64,000 bases of DNA, taken from assembly GCF_020217485.1 (NCBI RefSeq), contig NZ_JAEKMI010000001.1, positions 62,001-126,000 of the forward strand, in the 5' to 3' direction. The stretch is from Mycobacterium sp. WUMAC-067 (lineage in GTDB: Bacteria; Actinomycetota; Actinomycetes; Mycobacteriales; Mycobacteriaceae). The position numbers and the translations under genes were made by a program. Below are positions 1 to 7,136 of this stretch, piece by piece. Numbering within the stretch: the stretch's first letter is position 1; every line of letters begins with the position of its first letter. Below the pieces are notes generated by a model that was not told the origin of the DNA, did no database searches, and saw nothing but the letters and a program-made list of their open reading frames with translations.

Positions 1-406
1 CAATGGACTGGCAACTACTTTTGGACTGCGTCTTTGCTAGGTTCAGCGATCCGGCAGGCGCCCAGATTCCCGTCGTGCGGCGACCAGTGCCGAAGACCTG
101 TCTTCGACCACTTCGCGTCGATTTCGGGGGTTCACCGAGCCTGGCTGGCTTGGCGATCCTGGGATCCGCCGGTGCATCGAAACACTACACCTAGTGGCTG
201 ACAAGATGTCGAGATACAAGATGTTCTGAATAACATTTCTGAAATTCCCTGGTCGTAAGGCCTGTGTCGAACAAATTCAGACACCCCGCCCCGGCGTGTC
301 GCAGATCACACGCCGAGACGAAGGCGCCTCCGTGTATGGGTATAGCAGCGGCCACCGACAACCCGGTTTCGCCCCGCCGCCCGCGGCGCGCACACCGACA
401 GCTAGC
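1..406. other. Left-edge region without a supported gene
   Basis: I see no convincing protein here; a 63-codon frame at 3-194 has no recognisable features. Two DNA motifs stand out: an inverted repeat CACTA-N4-TAGTG at 183-196, and the direct repeat ACAAGATGT at 201-209 and 216-224 (15 bp apart). In M. tuberculosis the gene next to the FMN reductase on this side is nrdH, transcribed leftward. If that holds here, this is the upstream region of nrdH and the repeats could be regulator (for example NrdR-type) sites. That is inference, because nrdH is not in the window. Confidence 0.3.
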
Positions 407-434
407 AAAGCCGCCAGACGACGCTGGCGGCTTT
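407..434 (-). terminator. Intrinsic terminator of the FMN reductase gene
   Basis: A perfect 11-bp stem (AAAGCCGCCAG at 407-417 with CTGGCGGCTTT at 424-434) surrounds a 6-nt loop. It lies about 60 bp past the stop of the minus-strand reductase gene. The T run is short, as is common in mycobacteria. Confidence 0.7.
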
Positions 435-495
435 GGCTATTCGGCAACGACAACCTCGCTGGTCGCCTCCCGGCCGGCTTGTCGACTTCGGCCAA

Positions 496-1050
496 TCAGC
501 CGGCTTCGGCGGCGAGCTTGCCCACCACATCGCGCACGTTCGCCGAGAGCTCGGCATCCTCGGCGGGGGCCCTGCCTTCCAGCGTGGTGAACGGCACGGA
601 CAGTTTGATCGACTCGACGACCCGCGCGCCGGCGATGCCGAAGGACTTGCGGGTCTCGTCGTGCGCCCACACCCCGCCGTACCGGCCGAAGGATCCCCCG
701 ATGACCGCCAGCGGCTTGCCTTTCAGCGCGCCGTCGCCAAAGGGGCGCGACAGCCAGTCGATCGCGTTCTTGACGACCGCCGGAATGCTGCCGTTGTACT
801 CGGGGGTGACCACCAGAGCGGCGTCGGCGTCGGCCGCCGCGGCGCGCAACGCGGCCACCGGAGCCAGCGGCGGCGCGTCGGCGTTCATCGCGTCGTCGAT
901 CTCCTCGTTGTAGAACGGCAGGTCACCGAGCCCTTCGAAGAGCGTGACGGTGACGCCGTCGGTGGCGACGGCCCGCGCCAATTCGGCGATCTGACGGTTG
1001 ATCGACGCCGCCCGCAGGCTTCCCACTAACGCCAAGATTGTGATTGCCAC
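496..1050 (-). CDS. NADPH-dependent FMN reductase family protein
   Basis: This flavodoxin-fold NAD(P)H:flavin/quinone oxidoreductase has 184 residues. The N-terminus carries the family signature LVGSLRAASINRQ (FMN phosphate loop), followed by TPEYNGSIPAVVKNAIDW, typical of the flavin-binding loop, and a GGSFGRYGG segment. I chose the GTG at 1050 because AAGGGA precedes it at good spacing; an upstream ATG at 1083 is also open. It diverges from a TetR gene with an inverted repeat between them, so that regulator probably controls it. Matches Rv3054c by position. The physiological substrate is unknown. Confidence 0.85.
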   Translation of the reverse strand: MAITILALVGSLRAASINRQIAELARAVATDGVTVTLFEGLGDLPFYNEEIDDAMNADAPPLAPVAALRAAAADADAALVVTPEYNGSIPAVVKNAIDWLSRPFGDGALKGKPLAVIGGSFGRYGGVWAHDETRKSFGIAGARVVESIKLSVPFTTLEGRAPAEDAELSANVRDVVGKLAAEAG

Positions 1051-1099
1051 TTCTCGCAGTTCCCTTCGGTCGTTGGTATACATCCTCGCACGACCTAAA

Positions 1100-1113
1100 C
1101 GGACTGTGGTCCG
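1100..1113. promoter_or_regulatory. Palindromic operator between FMN reductase and TetR genes
   Basis: The 49-bp-distant divergent starts share an inverted repeat CGGAC-TGTG-GTCCG, flanked by A/T-rich bases on both sides. Its position between a TetR gene and its divergent neighbour suggests an autoregulatory operator; binding is inferred. Confidence 0.5.
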
Positions 1114-1142
1114 ATTTATTCCGTGAGCGTTAAAGTGCAGGG

Positions 1143-1757
1143 GTGAGCGACGTCGAACGGTCGGGCGAGCTGCCCGTGTGCATCCCGCAGCTGCCGGCGC
1201 GGGAGCGCGGCGACGCCGTGCGCAACCGCGCGCTGCTGCTGGATGCGGCGCGCCGCCTGGTCGCCGAGCGCGGGGCCGACGCCGTCACCATGGACGACGT
1301 CGCCGCGGCCGCCGGCGTCGGCAAGGGCACGCTGTTCCGCCGATTCGGCAGCCGGGCCGGCCTGATGATGGTGCTGCTCGACGAGGACGAACGGGCCAGC
1401 CAGGAAGCGTTCCTGTTCGGTCCGCCGCCGCTGGGGCCCGATGCCCCGCCGTTGGATCGGCTCGTGGCCTTCGGCCGGGAACGGATGTGCTTCGCCCACA
1501 CCCACCGCGCGCTGCTGTCCGCGGCCAACCGCGACCCGCGGACTCGTCACGCGCCGGCGGCCGCCGTCCTGCGCAGGCACGTGCGCGTGGTGCTGGCCTC
1601 GGCGAAGACCACCGGCGACCTCGATGCCCAGACCGACGCATTGCTCGCGTTGCTGGACGTGGATTACGTCGAGCATCAGCTGACCGAGCGCGGTCACACC
1701 CTGGCGACGTTGGGCGACGCGTGGGAAAGCCTGGCGCGCAAGCTCTGCGGGCGGTGA
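1143..1757 (+). CDS. TetR-family transcriptional regulator
   Basis: A 204-residue repressor. The N-terminal helix-turn-helix is clear (residues ~25-70, with VTMDDVAAAAGVGKGTLFRRFGS as recognition region), followed by an all-helical ligand-binding domain. The start is GTG. The stop codon overlaps a possible GTG start of the downstream DinB gene (GTGA), so the two are probably co-transcribed. It lies divergently from the FMN reductase gene, its likely target, and corresponds to Rv3055 by position. The ligand is unknown. Confidence 0.88.
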   Translation: MSDVERSGELPVCIPQLPARERGDAVRNRALLLDAARRLVAERGADAVTMDDVAAAAGVGKGTLFRRFGSRAGLMMVLLDEDERASQEAFLFGPPPLGPDAPPLDRLVAFGRERMCFAHTHRALLSAANRDPRTRHAPAAAVLRRHVRVVLASAKTTGDLDAQTDALLALLDVDYVEHQLTERGHTLATLGDAWESLARKLCGR

Positions 1758-1765
1758 ACGCCGGA

Positions 1766-2809
1766 ATGCCCACCGCGGCACGGGATTGGGTCCTGCACGT
1801 GGACCTCGATCAGTTCCTGGCCTCGGTCGAGTTGCGCCGTCGCCCCGAGCTGGCCGGGCTGCCCGTCATCGTCGGCGGCAACGGCGATCCGAGCGAACCG
1901 CGCAAGGTCGTCACCTGCGCCTCCTACGAGGCCCGGGAATTCGGTGTCCGCGCGGGCATGCCGCTACGCGCCGCCGCCCGCCGCTGCCCCGAGGCGACCT
2001 TCCTCCCCTCGGACCCCGCCGCGTACGACGCGGCGTCGGGGCAAGTGATGGGCCTGCTGCGGGATCTGGGACACCCGGTGGAGGTGTGGGGCTGGGACGA
2101 GGCCTACGTCGCGGTCCACGCCGAGGACCCCACCGAGGCGGCACAACGCATCCGCAGCGTCATCTCCTCGGAAACCGGGCTGTCCTGCTCGGTGGGCATC
2201 AGCGACAACAAGCAGCGCGCCAAGGTCGCCACCGGTTTTGCCAAGCCGGACGGCATCTTCGTGCTCACCGATGCGAATTGGATGACGCTGATGGCCGACC
2301 GTCCGGTCGACGCGCTGTGGGGCGTGGGTCCCAAGACGGCGAAAAAGCTTGCGGACCTTGAGATCACGACGGTGTGGCAACTGGCCGGCAGCGACGCCGA
2401 GTTGTTGACGGCCACGTTCGGGGCGCGCACCGGGCTGTGGCTGCTCCTGCTGGCCAAGGGCGGCGGCGACAGCCACGTCAGCGCCGAGCCGTGGGTGCCG
2501 CGCTCGCGCAGCCACGTCGTCACCTTTCCCCGCGACCTCACCGATCGCGCCGAAATGGACGCGGCCGTAACGGGTTTGGCCGAGCAAGCGCTGGACGACG
2601 TGCTGGCCGAAGCGCGGGTGGTGACGCGGGTGGCGGTTACCGTGCGGACCGCAACCTTCTACACCCGCACCAAGATTCGCAAACTCGACGCGCCCACCAC
2701 CGATCGCGACACGATCGTCGCCGCGGCGTTGCGCGTCCTGGATTTATTCTCCCTCGACCGGCCGGTCCGCTTGCTCGGGGTGCGGCTGGAGTTGCTCATG
2801 CCGGACTAG
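1766..2809 (+). CDS. dinP: Y-family DNA polymerase IV (DinB2/DinP type)
   Basis: A translesion polymerase of 347 residues. The palm motif HVDLDQFLASVE (residues 11-22) and the second acidic motif WDEAY give the metal-binding carboxylates; WGVGPKTAKKL is the HhH thumb and a little-finger domain follows. The residue after DQF, which is the steric gate (Tyr/Phe in most family members), is Leu18. M. smegmatis DinB2 also has a leucine there and is known to incorporate ribonucleotides, so this enzyme may do the same. I see no obvious C-terminal beta-clamp peptide. The start could also be GTG at 1754, overlapping the TetR stop. The last 66 bp overlap the convergent SDR gene. Confidence 0.92.
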   Translation: MPTAARDWVLHVDLDQFLASVELRRRPELAGLPVIVGGNGDPSEPRKVVTCASYEAREFGVRAGMPLRAAARRCPEATFLPSDPAAYDAASGQVMGLLRDLGHPVEVWGWDEAYVAVHAEDPTEAAQRIRSVISSETGLSCSVGISDNKQRAKVATGFAKPDGIFVLTDANWMTLMADRPVDALWGVGPKTAKKLADLEITTVWQLAGSDAELLTATFGARTGLWLLLLAKGGGDSHVSAEPWVPRSRSHVVTFPRDLTDRAEMDAAVTGLAEQALDDVLAEARVVTRVAVTVRTATFYTRTKIRKLDAPTTDRDTIVAAALRVLDLFSLDRPVRLLGVRLELLMPD

Positions 2810-3685
2810 CGGCGCCGGGTTGGGCGGGGCGGGCCGCAGCGCGCGGGTGAAGATCACGTTCACCTGGCGCATCGCGACGCTATAGGGCCACCACGCAAGC
2901 CTTTTGAACGCGTAGAGCGCCCGGATGTCGGCCGAGGTGTAGATCAGGTATCGGTTCTTGGTGACCCCGGCCAGGATCTTCTCGGCGGCCTTCTCCGGCG
3001 ACACGGCGTGGCCGGCGAATCGCCGTATCCAGCGGGCGACGTTGGGGTCCTCGCGGTCCACGCCGGCGATCTCCACGGTCCCTACCAGCGGCGTGTTCAC
3101 CGCGCCGGGAACCACGACCGACACCCCGATGCGGTGGCGGGCCAGGTCGAAGCGCAGCACCTCCGAGACGCCGCGCAGTCCGTACTTGCTGGCGCTGTAG
3201 GCGGCGTGCCAGGGCAAAGCGACCAGCCCGGCCGCCGAGGACACGTTGACCAGATGGCCGCCCCGCTTGGCCGCCACCATCGGCGGCACGAAGGTCTCGA
3301 TGACGTGGATCGGACCCATCAGGTTGATGGCGACCATCTTGCTCCACTGCTGGTGGGTCAGCCGGTCGACGGTGCCCCAGGCTGATACGCCGGCGATGTT
3401 GAGCACCAGGTCCATGGGCGGATGCGCGGCGTGGATGTCCGCGCCGAACGCGGCCACCTGGTCGTAGTCGGCGATGTCCAGCGACCGATGCTCGGGGACC
3501 TCCGCGCCCAGGGCGCGGGCGTCGGCCACGGTCAATTCCAGACCCTCGGAGTCGCGGTCGGTCAGATAGAGCTCGGCGCCATGGGCGGCGAGCCGCAACG
3601 CCGTGGCGCGGCCGATGCCGCTGGCCGCCCCGGTGACAAAGCACCGCTTCCCCGCGAAATACCGCCCGGATGCCTTCTTCGCCAT
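2744..3685 (-). CDS. Short-chain dehydrogenase/reductase
   Basis: A classical SDR of 313 residues. It has the cofactor motif TGAASGIG, the NIAG motif, catalytic Ser in NVSSAAG and YSASK. A long C-terminal extension after the Rossmann fold ends in a basic, hydrophobic tail, as in membrane-associated mycobacterial SDRs. ATG at 3685 is preferred; the frame is open to 3787. It follows the TetR gene (gap 37 bp) on the same strand and is probably in its operon. Its 3' end overlaps dinP by 66 bp tail-to-tail. Corresponds to Rv3057c by position; substrate unknown. Confidence 0.88.
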   Translation of the reverse strand: MAKKASGRYFAGKRCFVTGAASGIGRATALRLAAHGAELYLTDRDSEGLELTVADARALGAEVPEHRSLDIADYDQVAAFGADIHAAHPPMDLVLNIAGVSAWGTVDRLTHQQWSKMVAINLMGPIHVIETFVPPMVAAKRGGHLVNVSSAAGLVALPWHAAYSASKYGLRGVSEVLRFDLARHRIGVSVVVPGAVNTPLVGTVEIAGVDREDPNVARWIRRFAGHAVSPEKAAEKILAGVTKNRYLIYTSADIRALYAFKRLAWWPYSVAMRQVNVIFTRALRPAPPNPAPLVRHEQLQPHPEQADRPVEGE

Positions 3686-3722
3686 GGCGCTGACGATACC
3701 GCCGGTACCACCCAGACCGGCT

Positions 3723-4376
3723 CTAGGGACGACCGGCCCACAGCGCGTGCAGCCACAACTGCTCGAGCACGCGTACCCGTCGGTCACGATCGCTGTCGGA
3801 TCCGGTCAGAATCGGGTCGCCGGTCAACACCAGCGCGGTGGTACCGGTCAGGGTGCGGATCAGCGTCGGAAGATCGTCGCTGATCGGTCGGGCGGTCCCG
3901 GCCTTCATCTCGGCCTCGACGATGGCGACGATCTGCGCCAGCACCACCTCGAATTGCTGGTCGAGCAGATCGCGGATCTCGACGTCGGTGTGGCGGGCCT
4001 CGTTGCAGGCGGTCACCACCGGATCGTTGTGCTCGTAGACGGCGGCGGCGCTGCCGACCATCCGTTTGGCGAACTCCTCGGGCGACTCGCCCGCCTGGCG
4101 CGGCGCGAAGTACTGCGTGAGTTCCTCGAGCTCTTCGGTGGCCTCGGCCATCAGCTGTGCCAGCACCGCGTACTTGGAGTCGAAATAGAAGTAGAAGCCG
4201 GATCGGGCCACCCCGGCCCGCAGGCTGATCGTGCTGACCGACAACTCGGCGAACGGCTTTTCCTGCAGCAGTTCGCGCACGGCCTCCACGATCGCCTGGC
4301 GTTGCTTGTCGCCACGCCGACGTGCGCCCGGCTCCGGATTGGCGGGGTGGCTGCTCACTCCCTGACCTTGCACCAC
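3723..4376 (-). CDS. TetR-family regulator next to cyp136
   Basis: A 217-residue TetR protein related to the EthR group. A basic N-terminus precedes the helix-turn-helix (LSVSTISLRAGVARSGFYFYF, residues ~45-65), and the remainder is helical. It is divergent from the P450 gene, with two inverted repeats in the 96-bp gap. It probably represses itself, the downstream SDR and the P450. The effector may be a P450 substrate or product; this is inferred from layout only. Corresponds to Rv3058c. Confidence 0.87.
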   Translation of the reverse strand: MVQGQGVSSHPANPEPGARRRGDKQRQAIVEAVRELLQEKPFAELSVSTISLRAGVARSGFYFYFDSKYAVLAQLMAEATEELEELTQYFAPRQAGESPEEFAKRMVGSAAAVYEHNDPVVTACNEARHTDVEIRDLLDQQFEVVLAQIVAIVEAEMKAGTARPISDDLPTLIRTLTGTTALVLTGDPILTGSDSDRDRRVRVLEQLWLHALWAGRP

Positions 4377-4390
4377 GCCGCGTAAAAAGC

Positions 4391-4446
4391 AAACTTGACA
4401 GCCGTCAAGTTTTTCAGCGAAGGTATTAAACAGTGACCGCTGTCAC
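4391..4446. promoter_or_regulatory. Two inverted repeats in the TetR-cyp136 divergent region
   Basis: A perfect repeat AAACTTGAC-N4-GTCAAGTTT spans 4391-4412. A second, GTGAC-CGCT-GTCAC, spans 4433-4446, just before the P450 ribosome binding site. The first contains a TTGACA-like -35 hexamer, and TATTAA follows at 4424-4429. The arrangement suggests TetR operators over divergent promoters; occupancy is inferred. Confidence 0.6.
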
Positions 4447-4472
4447 CCCGAGGGCACGCTAAAGGAGCGTCT

Positions 4473-5951
4473 ATGACCGCCACCATCAGCACTCCGCACT
4501 ACCTGCTGGATCAGGCGCGGCGCCGATTCACCCCGACGCTCAACACCATCCCGGGCATGGGGGCGATCGAGAAGCGTCTGCTCGCCCACGAATGGGACAC
4601 CAAAGTCCTGGCGGAACCGCCCGCCGGCAGCGACCTCAAGCCCGTGATGGGCGATGCCGGGCTCCCGATCCTCGGCCACATCATCGAACTGTTCCGCGGC
4701 GGCCCGGACTATGCGTTGTACCTCTACCGCAACAAGGGTCCGCTGATCTACCTGGACTCGCCGATCATGCCCGCGGTCACGGCGCTGGGGCCCGACGCCA
4801 CCCAGGCCGTGTTCTCCAACCGCAACAAGGACTTCTCGCAGAAGGGTTGGCACCCGGTGATCGGGCCGTTCTTCAACCGCGGGCTGATGATGCTGGACTT
4901 CGACGAGCACATGTACCACCGGCGGATCATGCAGGAGGCGTTCACCCGTAGCCGCCTGACCGGTTACGTCGAGCACATCGACCGCGTCGCGACCGACATC
5001 GTCGCCAGCTGGCCGACCAACGATGCGCGATTCCTGTTCCACCCGGCGATGAAGGAACTCACCCTCGACATCGCGTCCTTGGTGTTCATGGGGCACGAGC
5101 CGGGGTCCGACCACGACCTCGTCACCAAGGTCAACCAGGCGTTCACCACCACGACCCGGGCCGGTGGGGCGATCATCCGGCAGCCGATCCCGCCGTTCAA
5201 GTGGTGGCGCGGTCTGCGCGCCCGCCAGCTGCTCGAGGACTACTTCAATGAGCGCGTCAAGGAGCGCCGCAACGCCACCGGCAACGACATGCTCACGGTG
5301 TTGTGCCACACCGAGGACGACGACGGCAACAGCTTCACCGACGAAGACATCGTCAACCACATGATCTTCTTGATGATGGCCGCCCACGACACCTCCACGT
5401 CGACGACCACCACGATGGTCTACAACATGGCCGCCAACCCGGAGTGGCAGGAGCGGGCGCGCGAGGAGTCGGCCCGGCTTGGTGACGGGCCACTCGACAT
5501 CGAGTCGCTGGAGAAGCTGGAAACGCTCGAACTGATCATGAACGAGTCGCTGCGCATGGTGACGCCACTGCCGTTCAACATGCGGATGGCGGTGCGCGAC
5601 ACCGAGCTGCTGGGCCATTACATCCCGGCCGGAACCAACATCACCATCTGGCCCGGCATGAATCACCGGCTGCCCGAATTGTGGACGGAGCCAGACAAAT
5701 TCGATCCCGAGCGGTTCGCCGAGCCACGCTCGGAGCACAAGAATCACCGCTACGCCTTCGCGCCGTTCGGCGGCGGTGCGCACAAGTGCATCGGCATGGT
5801 GTTCGGTCAGCTGGAGGTCAAGACCGTGGTGCACCGGCTGCTGCGCCGCTACCGCGTCGAGCTGGCCCGGCCGGGTTACCAGCCGCGCTGGGACTACGGC
5901 GGCATGCCGATTCCGATGGACGGCATGCCGATCGTGCTGCGCCCGCTGTAG
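4473..5951 (+). CDS. cyp136: Cytochrome P450, CYP136 type
   Basis: A 492-residue heme monooxygenase with every P450 landmark: I-helix AAHDTSTS for oxygen activation, ExxR in NESLRMV, the PERF region (DPERFAEP) and the heme loop FAPFGGGAHKCIG with proximal ligand Cys439. ATG at 4473 follows an AAAGGAG ribosome binding site. The natural substrate is unknown. The divergent TetR and adjoining SDR suggest a regulated oxidation/reduction module. By position it is the Rv3059 ortholog. A perfect 15-bp inverted repeat follows the stop. Confidence 0.93.
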   Translation: MTATISTPHYLLDQARRRFTPTLNTIPGMGAIEKRLLAHEWDTKVLAEPPAGSDLKPVMGDAGLPILGHIIELFRGGPDYALYLYRNKGPLIYLDSPIMPAVTALGPDATQAVFSNRNKDFSQKGWHPVIGPFFNRGLMMLDFDEHMYHRRIMQEAFTRSRLTGYVEHIDRVATDIVASWPTNDARFLFHPAMKELTLDIASLVFMGHEPGSDHDLVTKVNQAFTTTTRAGGAIIRQPIPPFKWWRGLRARQLLEDYFNERVKERRNATGNDMLTVLCHTEDDDGNSFTDEDIVNHMIFLMMAAHDTSTSTTTTMVYNMAANPEWQERAREESARLGDGPLDIESLEKLETLELIMNESLRMVTPLPFNMRMAVRDTELLGHYIPAGTNITIWPGMNHRLPELWTEPDKFDPERFAEPRSEHKNHRYAFAPFGGGAHKCIGMVFGQLEVKTVVHRLLRRYRVELARPGYQPRWDYGGMPIPMDGMPIVLRPL

Positions 5952-6000
5952 AACGTCCTCGACGGCGTGCCACCTTCACCGCCGTCGCGGTAGAGGCCGG

Positions 6001-6040
6001 GTTTCATTTGCGCTACCACCGGCGCTAGCGCAAATGAAAC
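6001..6040. terminator. Long perfect inverted repeat between convergent genes
   Basis: Arms of 15 bp (GTTTCATTTGCGCTA at 6001-6015 and its exact complement at 6026-6040) surround a 10-nt loop. It lies between the ends of the convergent P450 and LeuA-domain genes and so probably acts as a bidirectional terminator. There is no T tract, and the sequence is unusually A/T-rich in the outer stem for this genome. Confidence 0.65.
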
Positions 6041-6066
6041 TCACCTTTAGTTGATAGCGCGCGGCA

Positions 6067-6561
6067 TCAGTCGACCGCGAGCAGCCTGTTGGCGCAGGCG
6101 ATCACCGCGCGCAGCGCCGACTGCGTCGGATCGTCCGAGAGGCCCATCGCCCACTCGGCGCGGGCACCGTTGCTGCCGCGGATGAAAGTGGCTGTGCCGG
6201 TGGGTGATTGCATCTGATGGAACTTCACGATTTCGACGGTGACTCCGCGCTCGTGCAGCATCGCGGTCAGGGCCGCAATCGGGCCGCCGGCGGCGGCGGT
6301 TGCCGTGCTGATGCGATCGCCCAGGGCGATCACCGCCCGGAAGTTGCGCGCCTGCGGGCCAGGTCTCGAGGCGTCGGTGCACTCCCATTGGCCTAGCCGC
6401 AGGGGTCCGGTGCCGCGTCCGTAGGCCGCGACGAATGCCTCCCAGGGCATGGCATCGGCCTGCTCTCGCAGACCGCGGGGCAACGAGACGCCGAAGCGAT
6501 TGCCAAACCACGCGGTGGCCCGGTCGAGATGTTGGAGCTGATTCCGCTCGGGAAAAGTCAT
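6067..6561 (-). CDS. Stand-alone LeuA-type allosteric (dimerisation) domain protein
   Basis: A 164-residue protein that reads like the C-terminal part of actinobacterial 2-isopropylmalate synthase without the TIM-barrel. Residues ~22-60 resemble the LeuA linker (GVSLPRGLREQ followed by WEAFVAAY). Residues ~75-160 match the leucine-binding LeuA_dimer domain: GGPIAALTAMLHERGV, a G-rich stretch, WAMGL, then ALRAVIACANRL. With no catalytic barrel it cannot condense acetyl-CoA. It may bind leucine or a related ligand, or pair with LeuA. The minus-strand leader upstream encodes a Leu/Val-rich peptide, which supports a branched-chain amino acid role. Confidence 0.72.
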   Translation of the reverse strand: MTFPERNQLQHLDRATAWFGNRFGVSLPRGLREQADAMPWEAFVAAYGRGTGPLRLGQWECTDASRPGPQARNFRAVIALGDRISTATAAAGGPIAALTAMLHERGVTVEIVKFHQMQSPTGTATFIRGSNGARAEWAMGLSDDPTQSALRAVIACANRLLAVD

Positions 6562-6596
6562 GGTGCCGGTCTTCTCTAGTCAGCTGGTGCGACCGA

Positions 6597-6699
6597 CGGC
6601 AGTAGCTTCCGACCCACAGCGGGGGGTCGGTCCGGTTCAGACCCCGCTGCGGGTGCTAGCTACTACGAAACGCGCGAGAAGACGCATGAGCGACGACAA
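6597..6699 (-). promoter_or_regulatory. Candidate leuA-type leader (LEU-element-like attenuator)
   Basis: Reading the minus strand, a short leader ORF is followed by competing stems. Plus-strand 6609-6615 pairs with 6624-6630 (CCGACCC/GGGTCGG, 7 bp). 6623-6628 pairs with 6640-6645 (GGGGTC/GACCCC), excluding the first. 6601-6607 pairs with 6658-6664 (AGTAGCT/AGCTACT), using the Val-Val-Ala codons of the leader. A conserved pseudoknot called the LEU element is known upstream of leuA in many actinobacteria. That this is one is inferred from the downstream LeuA domain and this layout. Confidence 0.55.
6637..6699 (-). CDS. Leader peptide rich in Leu and Val
   Basis: A 20-codon frame from TTG at 6699 (GAAGGGG four bases upstream), or 16 codons from ATG at 6687, reading MRLLARFVVASTRSGV. 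It uses CTT, CTC and a GTA-GTA pair, codons that are rare in this GC-rich genome, as expected of a ribosome-stalling sensor. It ends 75 bases before the LeuA-domain gene. Expression is unproven. Confidence 0.5.
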   Translation of the reverse strand: MSSLMRLLARFVVASTRSGV

Positions 6700-6775
6700 T
6701 AGACCCCTTCGCGCCGCTCCTGCAACTCCCATACGACCGTACAAAAAAATATAGAAAATAGATCGGATTTTTTGG

Positions 6776-6800
6776 TTTACGTGCGTACAACAACGGTTAT
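6776..6800 (+). promoter_or_regulatory. Conserved promoter block, lipoprotein unit 1
   Basis: A 25-bp block beginning TTTACGTGCGTACAA lies 81 bp before the start of the first small lipoprotein gene. It matches 19 of 25 positions of a block at 7329-7353, 86 bp before the second. The shared core is TTTACGT-R-CGT followed by GTTAT. The preceding A/T-rich tract (6740-6775) is unusual for this genome. Confidence 0.55.
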
Positions 6801-6856
6801 TGAACACGTGTGGTGCAGACATCGGGCCATGCGCCCCTCACACGAAAGGCACGATC

Positions 6857-7045
6857 ATGAAGGCGGAAGGCACCAAGAAGACCCTCAAAACTGCCGTCGC
6901 GGCCGTCGGGCTGGCCGCGGTGTTAGCCGTACCGGGATGCGCGACGACGGTCACCGGCGGCGCCGGAGGCTCGGGCCTCATCGGCGGAGCCGGCGGGTCC
7001 GGTGTGGGCGGCATCGGCGGACTCATAGGAAGCCTCGGCCTTTAA
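6857..7045 (+). CDS. Small Gly-rich lipoprotein (copy 1)
   Basis: A 62-residue predicted lipoprotein. It has a basic N-terminus (MKAEGTKKTLK), a hydrophobic segment and a lipobox-like AVPGC with Cys at ~29. The mature part of about 34 residues is almost only Gly, Ser, Ile and Leu, with GGAGGSG repeats ending in LIGSLGL. An AAAGG ribosome binding site precedes ATG 6857. It is paralogous to the gene at 7415 (same length class, KKxxK start, lipobox, glycine tail, GL end). Function unknown; the size fits a cell-envelope-anchored peptide. Confidence 0.75.
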   Translation: MKAEGTKKTLKTAVAAVGLAAVLAVPGCATTVTGGAGGSGLIGGAGGSGVGGIGGLIGSLGL

Positions 7046-7056
7046 GCCTTTTGACA

Positions 7057-7084
7057 AGCGGCCCCGCTGGGCCGCTGCATTTTC
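7057..7084 (+). terminator. Terminator of lipoprotein copy 1
   Basis: An 8-bp stem AGCGGCCC/GGGCCGCT with a CGCT loop is followed by GCATTTTC, 12 bp after the stop codon. The hairpin of copy 2 shares the ACAAGCG...CCC start, so the terminator seems to have been duplicated with the gene. Confidence 0.7.
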
Positions 7085-7136
7085 GGCGGCATCCAGCGGT
7101 CGCTTGCATTTCGTCCGGATATCCCGGATGACACAC

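Noticed and set aside
3-194. 63-codon frame at the left edge
   Set aside because: No ribosome binding site, no recognisable domain, and it runs into repeat-containing regulatory-looking DNA.
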